A DNA stretch of 64,000 nucleotides from Rhizobium lusitanum (GCF_014189535.1 NZ_CP050307.1:1674001-1738000), one strand, 5' to 3'. Positions 27,034 to 36,451 are shown, counted from the stretch's first letter. Notes: a model not told the origin generated them from the letters alone. Program-made: numbers and translations.

Positions 27034-27059
27034 GAGGTGCTGTCGAACGGCAGCATCTC
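27034..27059. terminator. Hairpin between convergent gcdH and MarR 3
   Basis: GAGGTGCTG (27034-27042) and CAGCATCTC (27051-27059) pair with one G-T mismatch around an 8-base loop, between the stops of two convergent genes. No clear T-run. Confidence 0.5.
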
Positions 27060-27067
27060 ACGCCGGT

Positions 27068-27553
27068 CTATTTCTCCGGCGCGCTCGATGATTTGTCATC
27101 ATGGTAGGTCAAAATACGGCGCAGTAGATAAAGCAGGGCCACTCTTTCAGCCGGATTAAGGTCGGCCATGGTCAGCTCACTGATGAGGTGCGCCGCCGGT
27201 ATCATCTCCTCCAGCAGGTCCTCCGCAGCCGGCGTCAGGGACATGATGATCTTGCGTCCGTCCTGCTCATCGCCTGAGGTCGTGATCAGGCCCCGCGCGG
27301 ACAACCGTTCGATGATGCCCCGGATCGTGCCCTGATCGACGGCCGTGGCCTTGACGAGTTCGGTCTGGGAACTCGGCCCATGATCGCGAAGCGCGCAGAG
27401 GGTAACGAACTGAACGGAGGTCAGATTGGGGTCGGAGGCGTTGTCCTGGAAGATCGAAAGATGCCGCTGATACACCCTGCGCAGCAGATGGCCCACCTGC
27501 TGCGTGACATCATAGTCATCCGTATCCGGCCTATCGTGCTTCACATCAGCCAC
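27068..27553 (-). CDS. MarR-family regulator (MarR 3)
   Basis: A 161-residue MarR protein with TQQVGHLLRRVYQRHLSIF near the N-terminus, closely resembling MarR 2, then the recognition helix region SSQTELVKATAVDQGTIRGI and wing SGDEQDGRKIIMSL. It is divergent from the binding-protein gene at 27807, with a 253-bp intergenic region between them. On its own upstream side that region contains TTCGCGTATACACAC (minus strand), which resembles but does not match operators A-D. It may control the adjacent importer, the catabolic genes, or both. Confidence 0.87.
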   Translation of the reverse strand: MADVKHDRPDTDDYDVTQQVGHLLRRVYQRHLSIFQDNASDPNLTSVQFVTLCALRDHGPSSQTELVKATAVDQGTIRGIIERLSARGLITTSGDEQDGRKIIMSLTPAAEDLLEEMIPAAHLISELTMADLNPAERVALLYLLRRILTYHDDKSSSAPEK

Positions 27554-27806
27554 CCGTTGCCAAGATTAGTGTGTATACGCGAATTTCCATGTTCTCCGAA
27601 CAATTGGCAAGCTGGAAATGCGGGGTTTTTGCGCAATTTTGCCTAAAAAATACACAGAGAAAGATCTTGCATTTATAGTGAACACACCAGATCATATCGT
27701 CAGGCGACAGGCTATGGATCGCGATTGCACGCGCTCGAAATTCGATGCCGCCGATGACGTGCCGTAATAACAAGAATCAAAACAGATCAATCCAGAGAGG
27801 ACGGAA

Positions 27807-28994
27807 ATGAGAGGACTTTTTGCGATTATGGGTACGGCCCTTTGTCTGGCGGCCGGAACACAGGCGATGGCTGGCGAGATCAAGGTCGGCGAGATCAACA
27901 GCTATTCCGCGCTACCCGCATTCACCGATCCCTATAAAAAGGGTTGGCAGCTGGCGCTTGACGAGGTCAATGCGGCCGGTGGCATCAACGGCGACACGCT
28001 GGTGATCATTTCCAAGGATGACGGCGGCAAACCCGGCGACGCGCTGACGGCTGCCAACGAGCTGGTCGCAAAGGAAGGGGTGGTGATGATCTCCGGCTCC
28101 TTCTTTTCCAATGTCGGCATGGCTGTTGCCGACTTCGCCAAGCAGAAAAAGGTCTTTTACCTGGCGGGCGAACCGCTGACCGACGCAATGATCTGGTCGA
28201 AGGGCAACGATTATACCTTCCGCCTGCGTCCGCCGAATTACGTGCAGGCCGCCATGCTCGCGCAGGAAGCCGCCAAGCTGCCGGCGAAGCGCTGGGCGAC
28301 CATCGCGCCGAACTACGAATACGGTCAAAGCGCCGTGGCGGTGTTCAAGGAACTGCTCCAGAAGGCCCGGCCCGACGTGGAGTTCGTCGGCGAGCAATGG
28401 CCGCCGCAGGGCAAAATCGATGCCGGCTCCGTGGCGCAGGCCATCGAGGCCGCCAAGCCGGATGCGATCCTTAACGTCGAGTTCGGTGCCGATCTGGTGA
28501 AGCTCGTGCGCGAAGGCACGACCCGCGATCTCTTCAAGGGCCGCTCAGTGGTTTCCTTCCTGACCGGCGAGCCGGAATATCTCGATCCGCTGAAGACCGA
28601 TACGCCGGAAGGATGGATCGTCACCGGCTACCCTTGGTATTCCGTCGATACACCAGCGCATAAGGCCTTTCTCGACGCTTACCAGAAGCGCTACAACGAC
28701 TATCCCCGCCTCGGCTCGGTGGTCGGCTATGCGCTGGTCAAGTCGATGGCAGCAATTCTCATCAAGGCCAAGTCGACGGATACGGACGCGCTGATTGCCG
28801 CCGCCAAGGGTATTTCGGTCGATACGCCGTTCGGCCCGATCACCTATCGTGCCGCGGATCATCAATCGACGCTCGGCGCCTTCATCGGCAAGACCGCGCT
28901 CAAGGATGGAAAAGGCGTGATGGTCGATTTCCAGTACCATAGTGGCAACGACTTCCTGCCGAGCGAGGCCGACGCCGCCAAGCTTCGCCCCTAA
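27807..28994 (+). CDS. ABC substrate-binding protein (LivK-like, possible N-heterocycle/aromatic acid importer)
   Basis: A 395-residue type I periplasmic binding protein with a Sec signal peptide (residues 1-22, cleavage after AMA). The mature part begins EIKVGEINSYSALPAF and includes DEVNAAGGINGDTLVII, IAPNYEYGQSAVAVFKELL and GYALVKSMAAILIKA. AGAGAGG lies upstream of the ATG. This LivK subgroup often serves aromatic or heterocyclic acids, and the gene follows directly after the nicotinate region with a MarR gene divergent to it, so nicotinate or a related acid is a reasonable but unproven ligand. Confidence 0.9.
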   Translation: MRGLFAIMGTALCLAAGTQAMAGEIKVGEINSYSALPAFTDPYKKGWQLALDEVNAAGGINGDTLVIISKDDGGKPGDALTAANELVAKEGVVMISGSFFSNVGMAVADFAKQKKVFYLAGEPLTDAMIWSKGNDYTFRLRPPNYVQAAMLAQEAAKLPAKRWATIAPNYEYGQSAVAVFKELLQKARPDVEFVGEQWPPQGKIDAGSVAQAIEAAKPDAILNVEFGADLVKLVREGTTRDLFKGRSVVSFLTGEPEYLDPLKTDTPEGWIVTGYPWYSVDTPAHKAFLDAYQKRYNDYPRLGSVVGYALVKSMAAILIKAKSTDTDALIAAAKGISVDTPFGPITYRAADHQSTLGAFIGKTALKDGKGVMVDFQYHSGNDFLPSEADAAKLRP

Positions 28995-29008
28995 CAGAGC
29001 CGTCGAAG

Positions 29009-29042
29009 GCCGGCGGTCGCGGCTTCATGCCCTTCCGCCGGC
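29009..29042 (+). terminator. Intercistronic hairpin after binding-protein gene
   Basis: GCCGGCGG (29009-29016) pairs with CCGCCGGC (29035-29042) just after the binding-protein stop and before the permease gene. It probably trims or stabilises the upstream message so that the binding protein is made in excess. Confidence 0.5.
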
Positions 29043-29133
29043 GAAACGGGCATACATTCCGTCATAAAGCATAGCGCCGGCATTCGCTCCGTGGATCGAA
29101 TGCCACCCTTGTTAAATGGGCAGGGAGCCTCCG

Positions 29134-31017
29134 TTGGACCTTTATTTTCTGCAGTTCCTGACCGGGCTCTCCAATGCCGCCTCGCTGTTTCTGGTGGCAT
29201 CCGGGCTATCGCTGATCTTCGGTGTGACCCGCATCGTCAATTTCGCCCATGGCGCCTTTTACATGTTGGGCGCCTATATCGCCTATAGCCTGACGACCCG
29301 CTGGGAGAGCGCCTTCGGCTTCTGGGCAGCACTGCTTGTGTCTGCCGCCATTGTCGCTGTCTGCGGTGCTCTGCTGGAAATCCTGCTGCTGCGCCGTATT
29401 TACCGTGCTCCCGAACTGTTGCAGCTTCTGGCCACCTTCGGCGTCACGCTCGTCGTCGAGGACGGCGTGCGGCTGATCTGGGGACCGGAAGATCTCGTCG
29501 GGCCACGGGCACCGGGATTGTCCGGCGCCGTCCAGATCCTCGGCCGGCCCTTTCCCGCCTATGATCTCGTGCTCATCGCGCTCGGACCCGCCGTTCTCGG
29601 CCTGCTGTGGCTGCTGCTTCACCGCTCGCGATGGGGCATTCTGGTGCGTGCCGCCACCCAGGACCGCGACATGGTCAGCGCGCTCGGCGTAAACCAGAAA
29701 TGGCTTTTCACCGGGGTCTTCGCGCTCGGTGTCTTCCTGGCTGCCTTCGGTGGTGGCCTGCAAATTCCGCGCGATGCCGTCACGCACTTCATGGATCTCT
29801 CCGTCATCACCGAAGTGTTCGTCGTTGTGGTGATCGGCGGCCTCGGCAGCATCGGCGGCGTATTCCTGGCCGCCATCGTCGTCTCCGAGCTGAACGCCTT
29901 CGGCATCCTGGTGTTTCCGGGCATTTCCCTCGTGCTGATGTTCGTGGTCATGGCGGTCGTCCTTGTCCTGCGTCCCTGGGGCTTCTTCGGCAAGCCGCTG
30001 CCGGTGTCCCGCGCAGGCTATGCGGCAAGGACGACGTGGCAACCACTTGGTCCACGCAGCCGGGCCGCCGCCGGCGTGCTGATCCTTGGCGCGGTCCTGT
30101 TGCCGCTGGTGCTCGGCAATTACGGCCTCGGTGTCGCCAGCGAAGTCCTGATAGCCGTGATTTTCGCCACCAGTCTGCAGTTCATGATGTCGGTGGGCGG
30201 GCTGGACTCCTTCGGCCATGCGGCGAGCCTCGGCCTCGGCGCCTATGGAGCCGCATTGTCGGTCCAGTGGCTCGGCGCGCCAATGGAGCTTGCCCTCATC
30301 ATCGGACCTGTCGTGGCGGCTGCCATATCGCTGGTCTCGGGGTGGTTCTGCGTCCGGCTGTCCAACATCTATTTCGCCATGCTCACCCTGGCCTTCGCCC
30401 AGATTTTCTGGTCGATCGCCTACCAATGGGTCGACGTCACCGGCGGCGACAACGGCATCGTCGGCGTCTGGCCGTCCGACTGGGCAAGCGGAGCCAGGGC
30501 CTTCTATTGGCTGGCGCTGGCGGCGGCAGTACTGTCGGTCGGCTGCATCCGGTATCTGACTTTTGCGCCGTTCGGCCATGCCCTGAGAGCCCTTAGGGAT
30601 TCACCGCAGCGCGCCGCGGCAACCGGCATTCCGCGCCGTACCGTCCAGCATACGGCCTTCGTCGTCTCGGCCTTCTTTGCCGGCCTTGCCGGCTCGCTTC
30701 TGGCGTTTCAGAAGGGAAGCATCTTTCCCGACGTGCTCGGTATTCCGATGTCGATCGATGGGCTCGTCATGGTGCTACTCGGTGGCTTCGGCACGGTGTC
30801 GGGCGGCATCGTCGGCGCGATCGTCTACAAGACCGCCTCCATCTGGCTGATGAGCAACACCGATCTCTCCCGCATGATCCTCGGTGGCCTTATCATCCTC
30901 CTGGTCGTCGCCTTTCCGGAGGGGATCGTCGGAACGCTGGGCCGCATATGGGGAGCCCGCAAGCGGCAACCAGCAATCCTTTCACAGCCGGTCGCCAAAA
31001 TGGGGGATGCGCCATGA
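29134..31017 (+). CDS. Fused ABC permease (LivH-LivM in one polypeptide)
   Basis: About 627 residues that join the two permeases of a branched-chain-amino-acid-type importer. The first half has the LivH signature (IFGVTRIVNFAHGAFYMLGA) and the coupling loop SRWGILVRAATQDRDMVSAL. The second half begins near residue 310 and has the LivM signature (SVGGLDSFGHAASLGLGAYG) and loop FGHALRALRDSPQRAAATG. I choose TTG at 29134 because GGGAG lies 6 bases before it; an ATG at 29116 has no ribosome site. Natural fusions of this kind exist. It works with the two ATPases encoded next. Confidence 0.88.
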   Translation: MDLYFLQFLTGLSNAASLFLVASGLSLIFGVTRIVNFAHGAFYMLGAYIAYSLTTRWESAFGFWAALLVSAAIVAVCGALLEILLLRRIYRAPELLQLLATFGVTLVVEDGVRLIWGPEDLVGPRAPGLSGAVQILGRPFPAYDLVLIALGPAVLGLLWLLLHRSRWGILVRAATQDRDMVSALGVNQKWLFTGVFALGVFLAAFGGGLQIPRDAVTHFMDLSVITEVFVVVVIGGLGSIGGVFLAAIVVSELNAFGILVFPGISLVLMFVVMAVVLVLRPWGFFGKPLPVSRAGYAARTTWQPLGPRSRAAAGVLILGAVLLPLVLGNYGLGVASEVLIAVIFATSLQFMMSVGGLDSFGHAASLGLGAYGAALSVQWLGAPMELALIIGPVVAAAISLVSGWFCVRLSNIYFAMLTLAFAQIFWSIAYQWVDVTGGDNGIVGVWPSDWASGARAFYWLALAAAVLSVGCIRYLTFAPFGHALRALRDSPQRAAATGIPRRTVQHTAFVVSAFFAGLAGSLLAFQKGSIFPDVLGIPMSIDGLVMVLLGGFGTVSGGIVGAIVYKTASIWLMSNTDLSRMILGGLIILLVVAFPEGIVGTLGRIWGARKRQPAILSQPVAKMGDAP

Positions 31018-31796
31018 GCCAGCCGCTTCTGTCGGTATCGCATCTGAGCAAGAGCTATCAGGGCGTCAAGGCGGTCACGGACGTCTCCTTTTCGCTTGTT
31101 CGTGGCGAGTTGATGGCGCTCATCGGCCCGAACGGTGCTGGAAAAAGCACCTGCTTCAACATGCTAAACGGGCAGATCACACCCGATGCAGGGTCCGTAA
31201 CCCTCGACGGGCTCAACACATCGGGCCTTTCACCCGCCCGGATCTTCCGCCTCGGCGTCGGCCGGACATTCCAGATTGCGGAAGTCTATCTCTCCATGAC
31301 GGTTCGCGAGAATGTCCAGGTGGCGATCCTGTCCCATGCCGGACATCTCTCAGGATGGACCGGCTTTTTCGGGCGGCTGGACCGCAAGTTCCGTCGCGAG
31401 GCGGAAGAACTGATTGGCCTGATCGGTCTTGGCGACCAGGCCGATCGCCCCTGTCGCGAACTTCCCTATGGCGACGTTAAACGCCTTGAGCTTGCTATTG
31501 CGCTGGCGGGCGACCCAAAGCTGTTGCTGATGGATGAGCCGGCCGCCGGAATGGCTCCGCGGGAACGCATCGAGCTGATGAAGCTGACCGCCCGGATTGT
31601 CGAGGAAAGACAGATCGGCGTTCTCTTCACCGAGCATGACATGGATATCGTCTTTGAACATGCGTCGCGGATCATTGTGCTCAATCGCGGTGTGATCATC
31701 GCGGAAGGATCGCCCGAGGCGATCCGGACCAATGCCGATGTCCAGGCCGTCTATCTCGGCTCCGGCCTGCTTTACGCCAACAGATCGGAGGGCTGA
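31014..31796 (+). CDS. ABC importer ATPase (LivG-like)
   Basis: A 260-residue ABC ATPase with Walker A GPNGAGKST, a modified signature ELPYGDVKRLELAIAL and Walker B LLLMDEPAAGM. The C-terminal extension with ILNRG..EGSPEAIRTNADVQAVYLG is typical of LivG. The ATG at 31014 overlaps the permease stop; a longer frame to 30948 lies inside the permease gene. Shares an operon with the LivF-like ATPase (1-bp overlap). Confidence 0.92.
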   Translation: MSQPLLSVSHLSKSYQGVKAVTDVSFSLVRGELMALIGPNGAGKSTCFNMLNGQITPDAGSVTLDGLNTSGLSPARIFRLGVGRTFQIAEVYLSMTVRENVQVAILSHAGHLSGWTGFFGRLDRKFRREAEELIGLIGLGDQADRPCRELPYGDVKRLELAIALAGDPKLLLMDEPAAGMAPRERIELMKLTARIVEERQIGVLFTEHDMDIVFEHASRIIVLNRGVIIAEGSPEAIRTNADVQAVYLGSGLLYANRSEG

Positions 31797-32497
31797 TGCT
31801 GGAAGTATCGCGTCTCAATAGCTGGTACGGACCCGCGCATATCCTGTTCGACGTGGAGTTGCAGGTCGCCGAGGGCGAGGTCATCGCCCTGCTTGGCCGC
31901 AACGGCGCCGGCAAATCGACGACCTTCAAATCGATCATGAGCCTGCTCATGTCGAAACAGGGGGAGGTCCGGTTTCGCGGCGAGGATATTTCCAGGCTCG
32001 CTCCATTCGACATCGCACGCAGGGGGCTCGGTTACGTGCCGGAAGACCGGCGCATCTTCACTGGACTGACAGTGGAGGAGAATCTCGAAGTCGGACGGCA
32101 GGCGGCGCGCGACCAACACGCGGTGTGGACGCCTGAGCGCATCTACGAGATTTTCCCGAACCTCGCCGACATACGCAAGAGACCGGCCGGCAACATGAGC
32201 GGCGGCGAGCAGCAGATGCTGACCATCGGCCGAACCCTGATGGGCAATCCCCATTTGATCCTGCTAGACGAACCATCCGAAGGGCTGGCGCCCAAGATCG
32301 TCGAGCAGATGGCGGATGCTATCGTCACGATGAAGCGCGAGGGGCTGTCCATCCTGCTATCGGAACAAAACCTGCATTTTGCCCGACTGATATCCGACCG
32401 CGCCTATATTCTGGAAAAAGGCGGGATCCGATATTCCGGCACCATTGCCGAACTTGAAAGCCGCGAGGATATTCGACAGGCCTATCTCGCGATGTAA
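31796..32497 (+). CDS. ABC importer ATPase (LivF-like)
   Basis: A 233-residue ABC ATPase with Walker A GRNGAGKST, signature NMSGGEQQMLTIGR and Walker B LILLDEPSEGL. LGYVPEDRRIFTGLTVEENL is typical of LivF. It is the last gene of the importer operon and is convergent with the GntR gene, with only 64 bp between stops and no strong terminator visible. Confidence 0.92.
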   Translation: MLEVSRLNSWYGPAHILFDVELQVAEGEVIALLGRNGAGKSTTFKSIMSLLMSKQGEVRFRGEDISRLAPFDIARRGLGYVPEDRRIFTGLTVEENLEVGRQAARDQHAVWTPERIYEIFPNLADIRKRPAGNMSGGEQQMLTIGRTLMGNPHLILLDEPSEGLAPKIVEQMADAIVTMKREGLSILLSEQNLHFARLISDRAYILEKGGIRYSGTIAELESREDIRQAYLAM

Positions 32498-32561
32498 CTG
32501 GCGAATATGGGGCGCGTGTTAGGTCAGCCCTTCTCCTCGCCCGTGTATTTCCATACCCGCC

Positions 32562-33326
32562 TTACTGCACTTCATGCACGTAGCGGTGGCTTCTGGTCGT
32601 CGCCCGATGTCGCGCAACAAGAACGGGGACGGCGGACTGATCATAGGCCACCTCGTCGATCGTCAACGCGGCATCCGGCAAGTTGAGCTGCAACAACCGA
32701 GCATCTTCTTCCGTCGCAAGCGTTGCCGCGATCTGTTCGCGAACCGCGGAAATGCGAATGCCGTAGCGATCGAGAAGAAACAGATAGAGTAGCGCGGGAA
32801 TATCCTCTTTTCGTTCGGGGAATCCGGGCAGTAGGTGCGCCGGAAGCGTGATGATCTCGTGCATGACCGGCACTCCGCCGACGCTGCGCAGGCGGTGAAA
32901 AGTGATCACCTCCGTCGCGCTTTCCACTTGCAGGCTCGCGCATTCATCCTGGCTGGCCTGACGCTTCTCCAGGGACAGAATTTCCGAGGTGGAATTCTGC
33001 AACGAGCCGTCGAGGCCATGAAGACGGAAATACTGAAAGAAGAACCGCAGGCTGTGCTGTGGCGTACGTCCTGTCACGACCGTCCCCGTCTTGCGCCGGC
33101 GGCTCAACAACCCCTCATTGGTCAGATCCGCCAAAGCCCGTCGGATGGTGCCGACTGCGACGCCGAACATCTGCGAGAGCGCAATCTCGCTCGGCAGGGT
33201 CGTTCCCGCCGGCCATTTGCCCATCATGATCGCTTCCGTGACCTGCCGTTTGACCACCTCGTAAAGCGGCAGGGAAAACTCCGACGCTCGCGATGTGTCT
33301 GCTAAAAAATTGGGCATTTCGCGCAA
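32562..33326 (-). CDS. GntR-family regulator, HutC/UTRA subfamily
   Basis: A 254-residue regulator. Residues 20-90 form a GntR winged helix (LYEVVKRQVTEAIMMGKWPAG, LPSEIALSQMFGVAVGTIRRAL). The rest is a UTRA ligand domain (ITFHRLRSVGGVPVMHE, LPAHLLPGF, YGIRISAVREQI). The first codon is probably TTG at 33326 with AGAGG 7 bases before it; ATG at 33317 is the alternative. It is divergent from the peptide operon at 33447, which it probably controls. Confidence 0.88.
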   Translation of the reverse strand: MREMPNFLADTSRASEFSLPLYEVVKRQVTEAIMMGKWPAGTTLPSEIALSQMFGVAVGTIRRALADLTNEGLLSRRRKTGTVVTGRTPQHSLRFFFQYFRLHGLDGSLQNSTSEILSLEKRQASQDECASLQVESATEVITFHRLRSVGGVPVMHEIITLPAHLLPGFPERKEDIPALLYLFLLDRYGIRISAVREQIAATLATEEDARLLQLNLPDAALTIDEVAYDQSAVPVLVARHRATTRSHRYVHEVQ

Positions 33327-33377
33327 TTAATTGCCTCTTATTTGGAGTTGACTCGCGAAAGGCGAGGAAGCATCATT

Positions 33378-33387
33378 ACTATATAGT
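33378..33387. promoter_or_regulatory. Candidate GntR operator in the divergent promoter region
   Basis: A perfect 10-bp palindrome ACTATATAGT lies in the 120-bp gap between the GntR gene and the peptide operon, downstream of a TTGACT -35-like hexamer at about 33349. Short AT-centred palindromes are common GntR/UTRA sites, but a single site is weak evidence. Confidence 0.35.
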
Positions 33388-33446
33388 TTATATGAATACG
33401 AGAGCAGAGTAAGTCTCCATTCTGCGCGTCTTTTTCGGAACTCAAC

Positions 33447-34769
33447 GTGAGCAATCAAGCCTTATCACCCCAGTCGATATCATTTGCAAACGCCTTGACG
33501 GCAATCGAACGCGATGTCGAAAAAGCGGTCGAGGATCTGGCACGGATGATTGCCATCGACACCTCCTTTCCGCCCGGCACGGGCTACCCCGCCTTTGCGG
33601 ATCTGATGGAAGACCTGCTGAAGCCACTGGGCTTTCACACCAGACGCGTCACGGTGCCGGATGAGCTATGGCGTGTCGCCAATGGCCCAGCTTGCGGAGA
33701 GCGCGTCAATCTGATCGCCGAGCGTCCGGCAAACAAGCCGGTGTGCGGCCTCTACTATCATGTCGATACCGTTCCCGTGGCTCCGGGCTGGCAACGCCAT
33801 CCGCTGCGGCTGACGCGCGAGGGAGAGCAGCTTTTCGGGCTGGGTGCCGCCGACATGAAGGGCACGATTGCCGCGACATTGCTTGCGCTTCGCGCTGCCG
33901 AGGAATGCGGCGTCGAGCTTGCCTACGATCCGATGCTGTTGCTGTGCACGGACGAGGAAGGCGGGCTTTATCCCGGCATCCGTTACCTCGCCGAGCAGGG
34001 CATGCTGAAGGGACACATCATCAACTTCAACGGTTCGGCCGCGCCGCGCATCTGGGCCGGCTGCTTCGGTGTCTTTAATCTACAGATCACCATCAAGGGG
34101 CATGCCGTTCATGCCGGCGAAGGCAATCGCACCGGTTCGGGCGTCAACGCCATCGAGGGCGCCCTTCCCCTCCTCAATGCATTGCAGGCACTGAAGCCGA
34201 AGATCGCCGCTTTCGAGTCCAAGCTGCCTCCACCGCCACATGCGAGCGGCCCGCTACGACCGCAGCTGTCCATATCCGCCGTCAACGGCGGCACGTCCGG
34301 CGGACAGGTTGCAGCCGAGATCAAGATTCTCGTCAGCCGCCGCTATGCCCCCGAGGAAAGCTACGAAGCAGCTCGTGCAGAGATCGAGGATCTGGTGCGC
34401 GCCTGCGTGGCGCAAACGCCGGGCCTTGAGTTCGACATCGATCTCGTCGGCCATCTGATCCCGACGGCGGATCCGGATGGTCCCCATTGGCCGCGCTGGC
34501 AGAAAGCGTTGAGCCTCGGCTTCGGCTATCAGCCCTCCGACTTCAGCAAATGGGGCGCGGCCAGCTGCTCGGATTTCGGTTACGTGCAACAGGCGGGTGT
34601 CATGCAGGAGATACTGCTCGGCGGGCTTGGCCGTCCCGAAAGCTGCATCCACAGCCCGGAAGAACACACGACAACGACGGATATCATCGCGCTGGCACAG
34701 AGCATTCTCGCCTATCTCGCGCGCGATTTTTCCGCCGATCTCATTCCTGAATACTCCGCGTCAAAATAA
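33447..34769 (+). CDS. M20-family metallohydrolase (ArgE/DapE-like), first copy
   Basis: A 440-residue cytoplasmic M20 peptidase or deacylase. Metal-site motifs are YYHVDTVPV, FGLGAADMKGTIAATLLAL, and LLCTDEEGGLYPGI with the catalytic Glu. The dimerisation domain has IKGHAVHAGEGNRTGSGVNAI, and the last ligand is in ESCIHSPEEH. Start codon is GTG (33447). It is the first gene of a peptide uptake operon and probably cleaves an imported peptide or N-acyl amino acid; both metal ions can be bound judging by the motifs. Distinct in sequence from the second M20 gene at 39885. Confidence 0.9.
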   Translation: MSNQALSPQSISFANALTAIERDVEKAVEDLARMIAIDTSFPPGTGYPAFADLMEDLLKPLGFHTRRVTVPDELWRVANGPACGERVNLIAERPANKPVCGLYYHVDTVPVAPGWQRHPLRLTREGEQLFGLGAADMKGTIAATLLALRAAEECGVELAYDPMLLLCTDEEGGLYPGIRYLAEQGMLKGHIINFNGSAAPRIWAGCFGVFNLQITIKGHAVHAGEGNRTGSGVNAIEGALPLLNALQALKPKIAAFESKLPPPPHASGPLRPQLSISAVNGGTSGGQVAAEIKILVSRRYAPEESYEAARAEIEDLVRACVAQTPGLEFDIDLVGHLIPTADPDGPHWPRWQKALSLGFGYQPSDFSKWGAASCSDFGYVQQAGVMQEILLGGLGRPESCIHSPEEHTTTTDIIALAQSILAYLARDFSADLIPEYSASK

Positions 34770-34781
34770 GGGGAACACCAG

Positions 34782-36332
34782 ATGCTGAAGTTGAACCGAC
34801 GTTATTTTCTGGCCGGAACGGCAGCGCTGCTGACAGCACCGTCTCTCGGCCTTGCCCAAACCACCACGCCCGCCAAGGGAGGAACCTTGCGGATCTCCGT
34901 CGATCAGGCGGCGAGCGTGATCCATCCGCTTCTGACCCGCGTCAATCCCGAATACATGGTCACCGAGCTGCTCTATAGCAATCTGACCCGGCTGAAGGTC
35001 GACATGACCATCGAGCCGGACCTTGCCGAATCCTGGAGCGCCAACGATGCGCTGACCGAATGGACGTTCAAGCTTCGCAGCGGCGTGAAATTCCATGACG
35101 GCTCGCCCTTCACCGCCACCGATGTCGTCGAGACCTTCAAGGCGATCCTCAATCCGAACAATGCTTCGCCGGCGCGCAACAATGTCGGCCCGATCGCCGA
35201 TGTCACGGCTGCCGACCCTCTGACCGCCGTCTTCAAGCTCTCAGGCCCCTATGCCGACTTCCCGGTCGCCATGGCCTATACGGTGGCCCGTATCATTCCC
35301 GCCTCGATCGCGACCGGCGATTTCAAGAAGCTGTCGACGACAGCGAACGGTACCGGCCCCTTCAAGCTCGTCTCCTATGAGCCCGATCGCCTGATCGTCG
35401 TCGAGCGCAATCCGGACTATTACGATCCGAAGCGCCCCTATCTCGATCGCGTGGAAATCCAGGTCTTCCCGGATACATCCGCGCAAACTTCGGCGCTTCT
35501 GGCCGGCGACATCGACATCGTCTCCACGGTCCAGCCCACCGAATATCTGCGCATGAAGGATGCCCAGGGCGTCAATGCGTTGCGCATTCCGTCCGGCCAG
35601 TTCTGCAACATCAATTTCGGCTGCGACACCAAGCCCTTCAACGATCCCCGCGTCCGGCGTGCCCTGGCGCTGACGGTCGACCGGCAGGCCATGGTCGATT
35701 TCGTCACCGAAGGTTTTGGAACGCCGGGCAACGACACGCCACTGAATTCTTCCTACCACTTCTACACGGACCTGCCGCTACGCCAGGCCAATATCGAGGA
35801 AGCAAAGAAGCTGCTCACCGAAGCGGGCTATCCAGACGGGTTCGAAGCCACTCTGATCGCTTCCGACAAGCCGAGCCAGCGGACGCAACTCGCCGTGGCG
35901 CTCCGCGAAATGGCCAAGGAAGCCGGCATCCGGATCAATGTCCAGACCATGCCGCACGCCACCTATCTCGATCAGGTCTGGAAGAAGGGCAGCTTCTATG
36001 TCGGCTTCTACAACATGCAGCCGACAGCCGATGCCATCTTCAAGCTTCTCTACACCTCCGACGCAGCCTGGAACGAAACGCGCTGGAACAACGCGGCCTT
36101 CGACAAGGTCGTCAACGAGGCACGCGGGATCACCGACGAGGCCAAGCGTTCAGCGCTCTATGCGGAGGCACAGAAGCTGATGAACGAGGAAGTGCCCTCC
36201 ATCATCCCGGTCTTCTTCGACGTCCTGGCGGCCAAGCGCGACTGGGTCTCGGGCTTCGAAGTCCATCCGCGCGCATCCGTCTTCCGCCTCGACTATACCG
36301 CCTTGACCGATAAGGCGCCGAAGCGGAGCTGA
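34782..36332 (+). CDS. Peptide/nickel-type ABC substrate-binding protein (DppA-like)
   Basis: A 516-residue family 5 solute-binding protein. The signal peptide LNRRYFLAGTAALLTA has two arginines followed by a hydrophobic core, possibly Tat. The mature domain shows YSNLTRLKVDMTIEPDLAESW, FHDGSPFTATDVVETFKAI, GTGPFKLVSYEPDR and the C-terminal VPSIIPVFFDVLAAK. GGGGAAC precedes the ATG. It should deliver a peptide or peptide-like compound to the DppB/DppC permeases encoded next. Ligand not known. Confidence 0.9.
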   Translation: MLKLNRRYFLAGTAALLTAPSLGLAQTTTPAKGGTLRISVDQAASVIHPLLTRVNPEYMVTELLYSNLTRLKVDMTIEPDLAESWSANDALTEWTFKLRSGVKFHDGSPFTATDVVETFKAILNPNNASPARNNVGPIADVTAADPLTAVFKLSGPYADFPVAMAYTVARIIPASIATGDFKKLSTTANGTGPFKLVSYEPDRLIVVERNPDYYDPKRPYLDRVEIQVFPDTSAQTSALLAGDIDIVSTVQPTEYLRMKDAQGVNALRIPSGQFCNINFGCDTKPFNDPRVRRALALTVDRQAMVDFVTEGFGTPGNDTPLNSSYHFYTDLPLRQANIEEAKKLLTEAGYPDGFEATLIASDKPSQRTQLAVALREMAKEAGIRINVQTMPHATYLDQVWKKGSFYVGFYNMQPTADAIFKLLYTSDAAWNETRWNNAAFDKVVNEARGITDEAKRSALYAEAQKLMNEEVPSIIPVFFDVLAAKRDWVSGFEVHPRASVFRLDYTALTDKAPKRS

Positions 36333-36361
36333 CCTCGCTTAAGCTCGAAGTCGACATAGGC

Positions 36362-36388
36362 GTTGCGCGTCGTTTTCCGGCGCGCAAC
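36362..36388 (+). terminator. Intercistronic hairpin after DppA-like gene
   Basis: GTTGCGCG (36362-36369) pairs with CGCGCAAC (36381-36388) between the binding-protein and permease genes, as at the two other importers in this window. Confidence 0.5.
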
Positions 36389-36451
36389 ACAGCTCAAAGG
36401 CCGGCCGCGAGAAATTTGCAGCTGATCATAGGAACACCAGGGAACAAGCCC

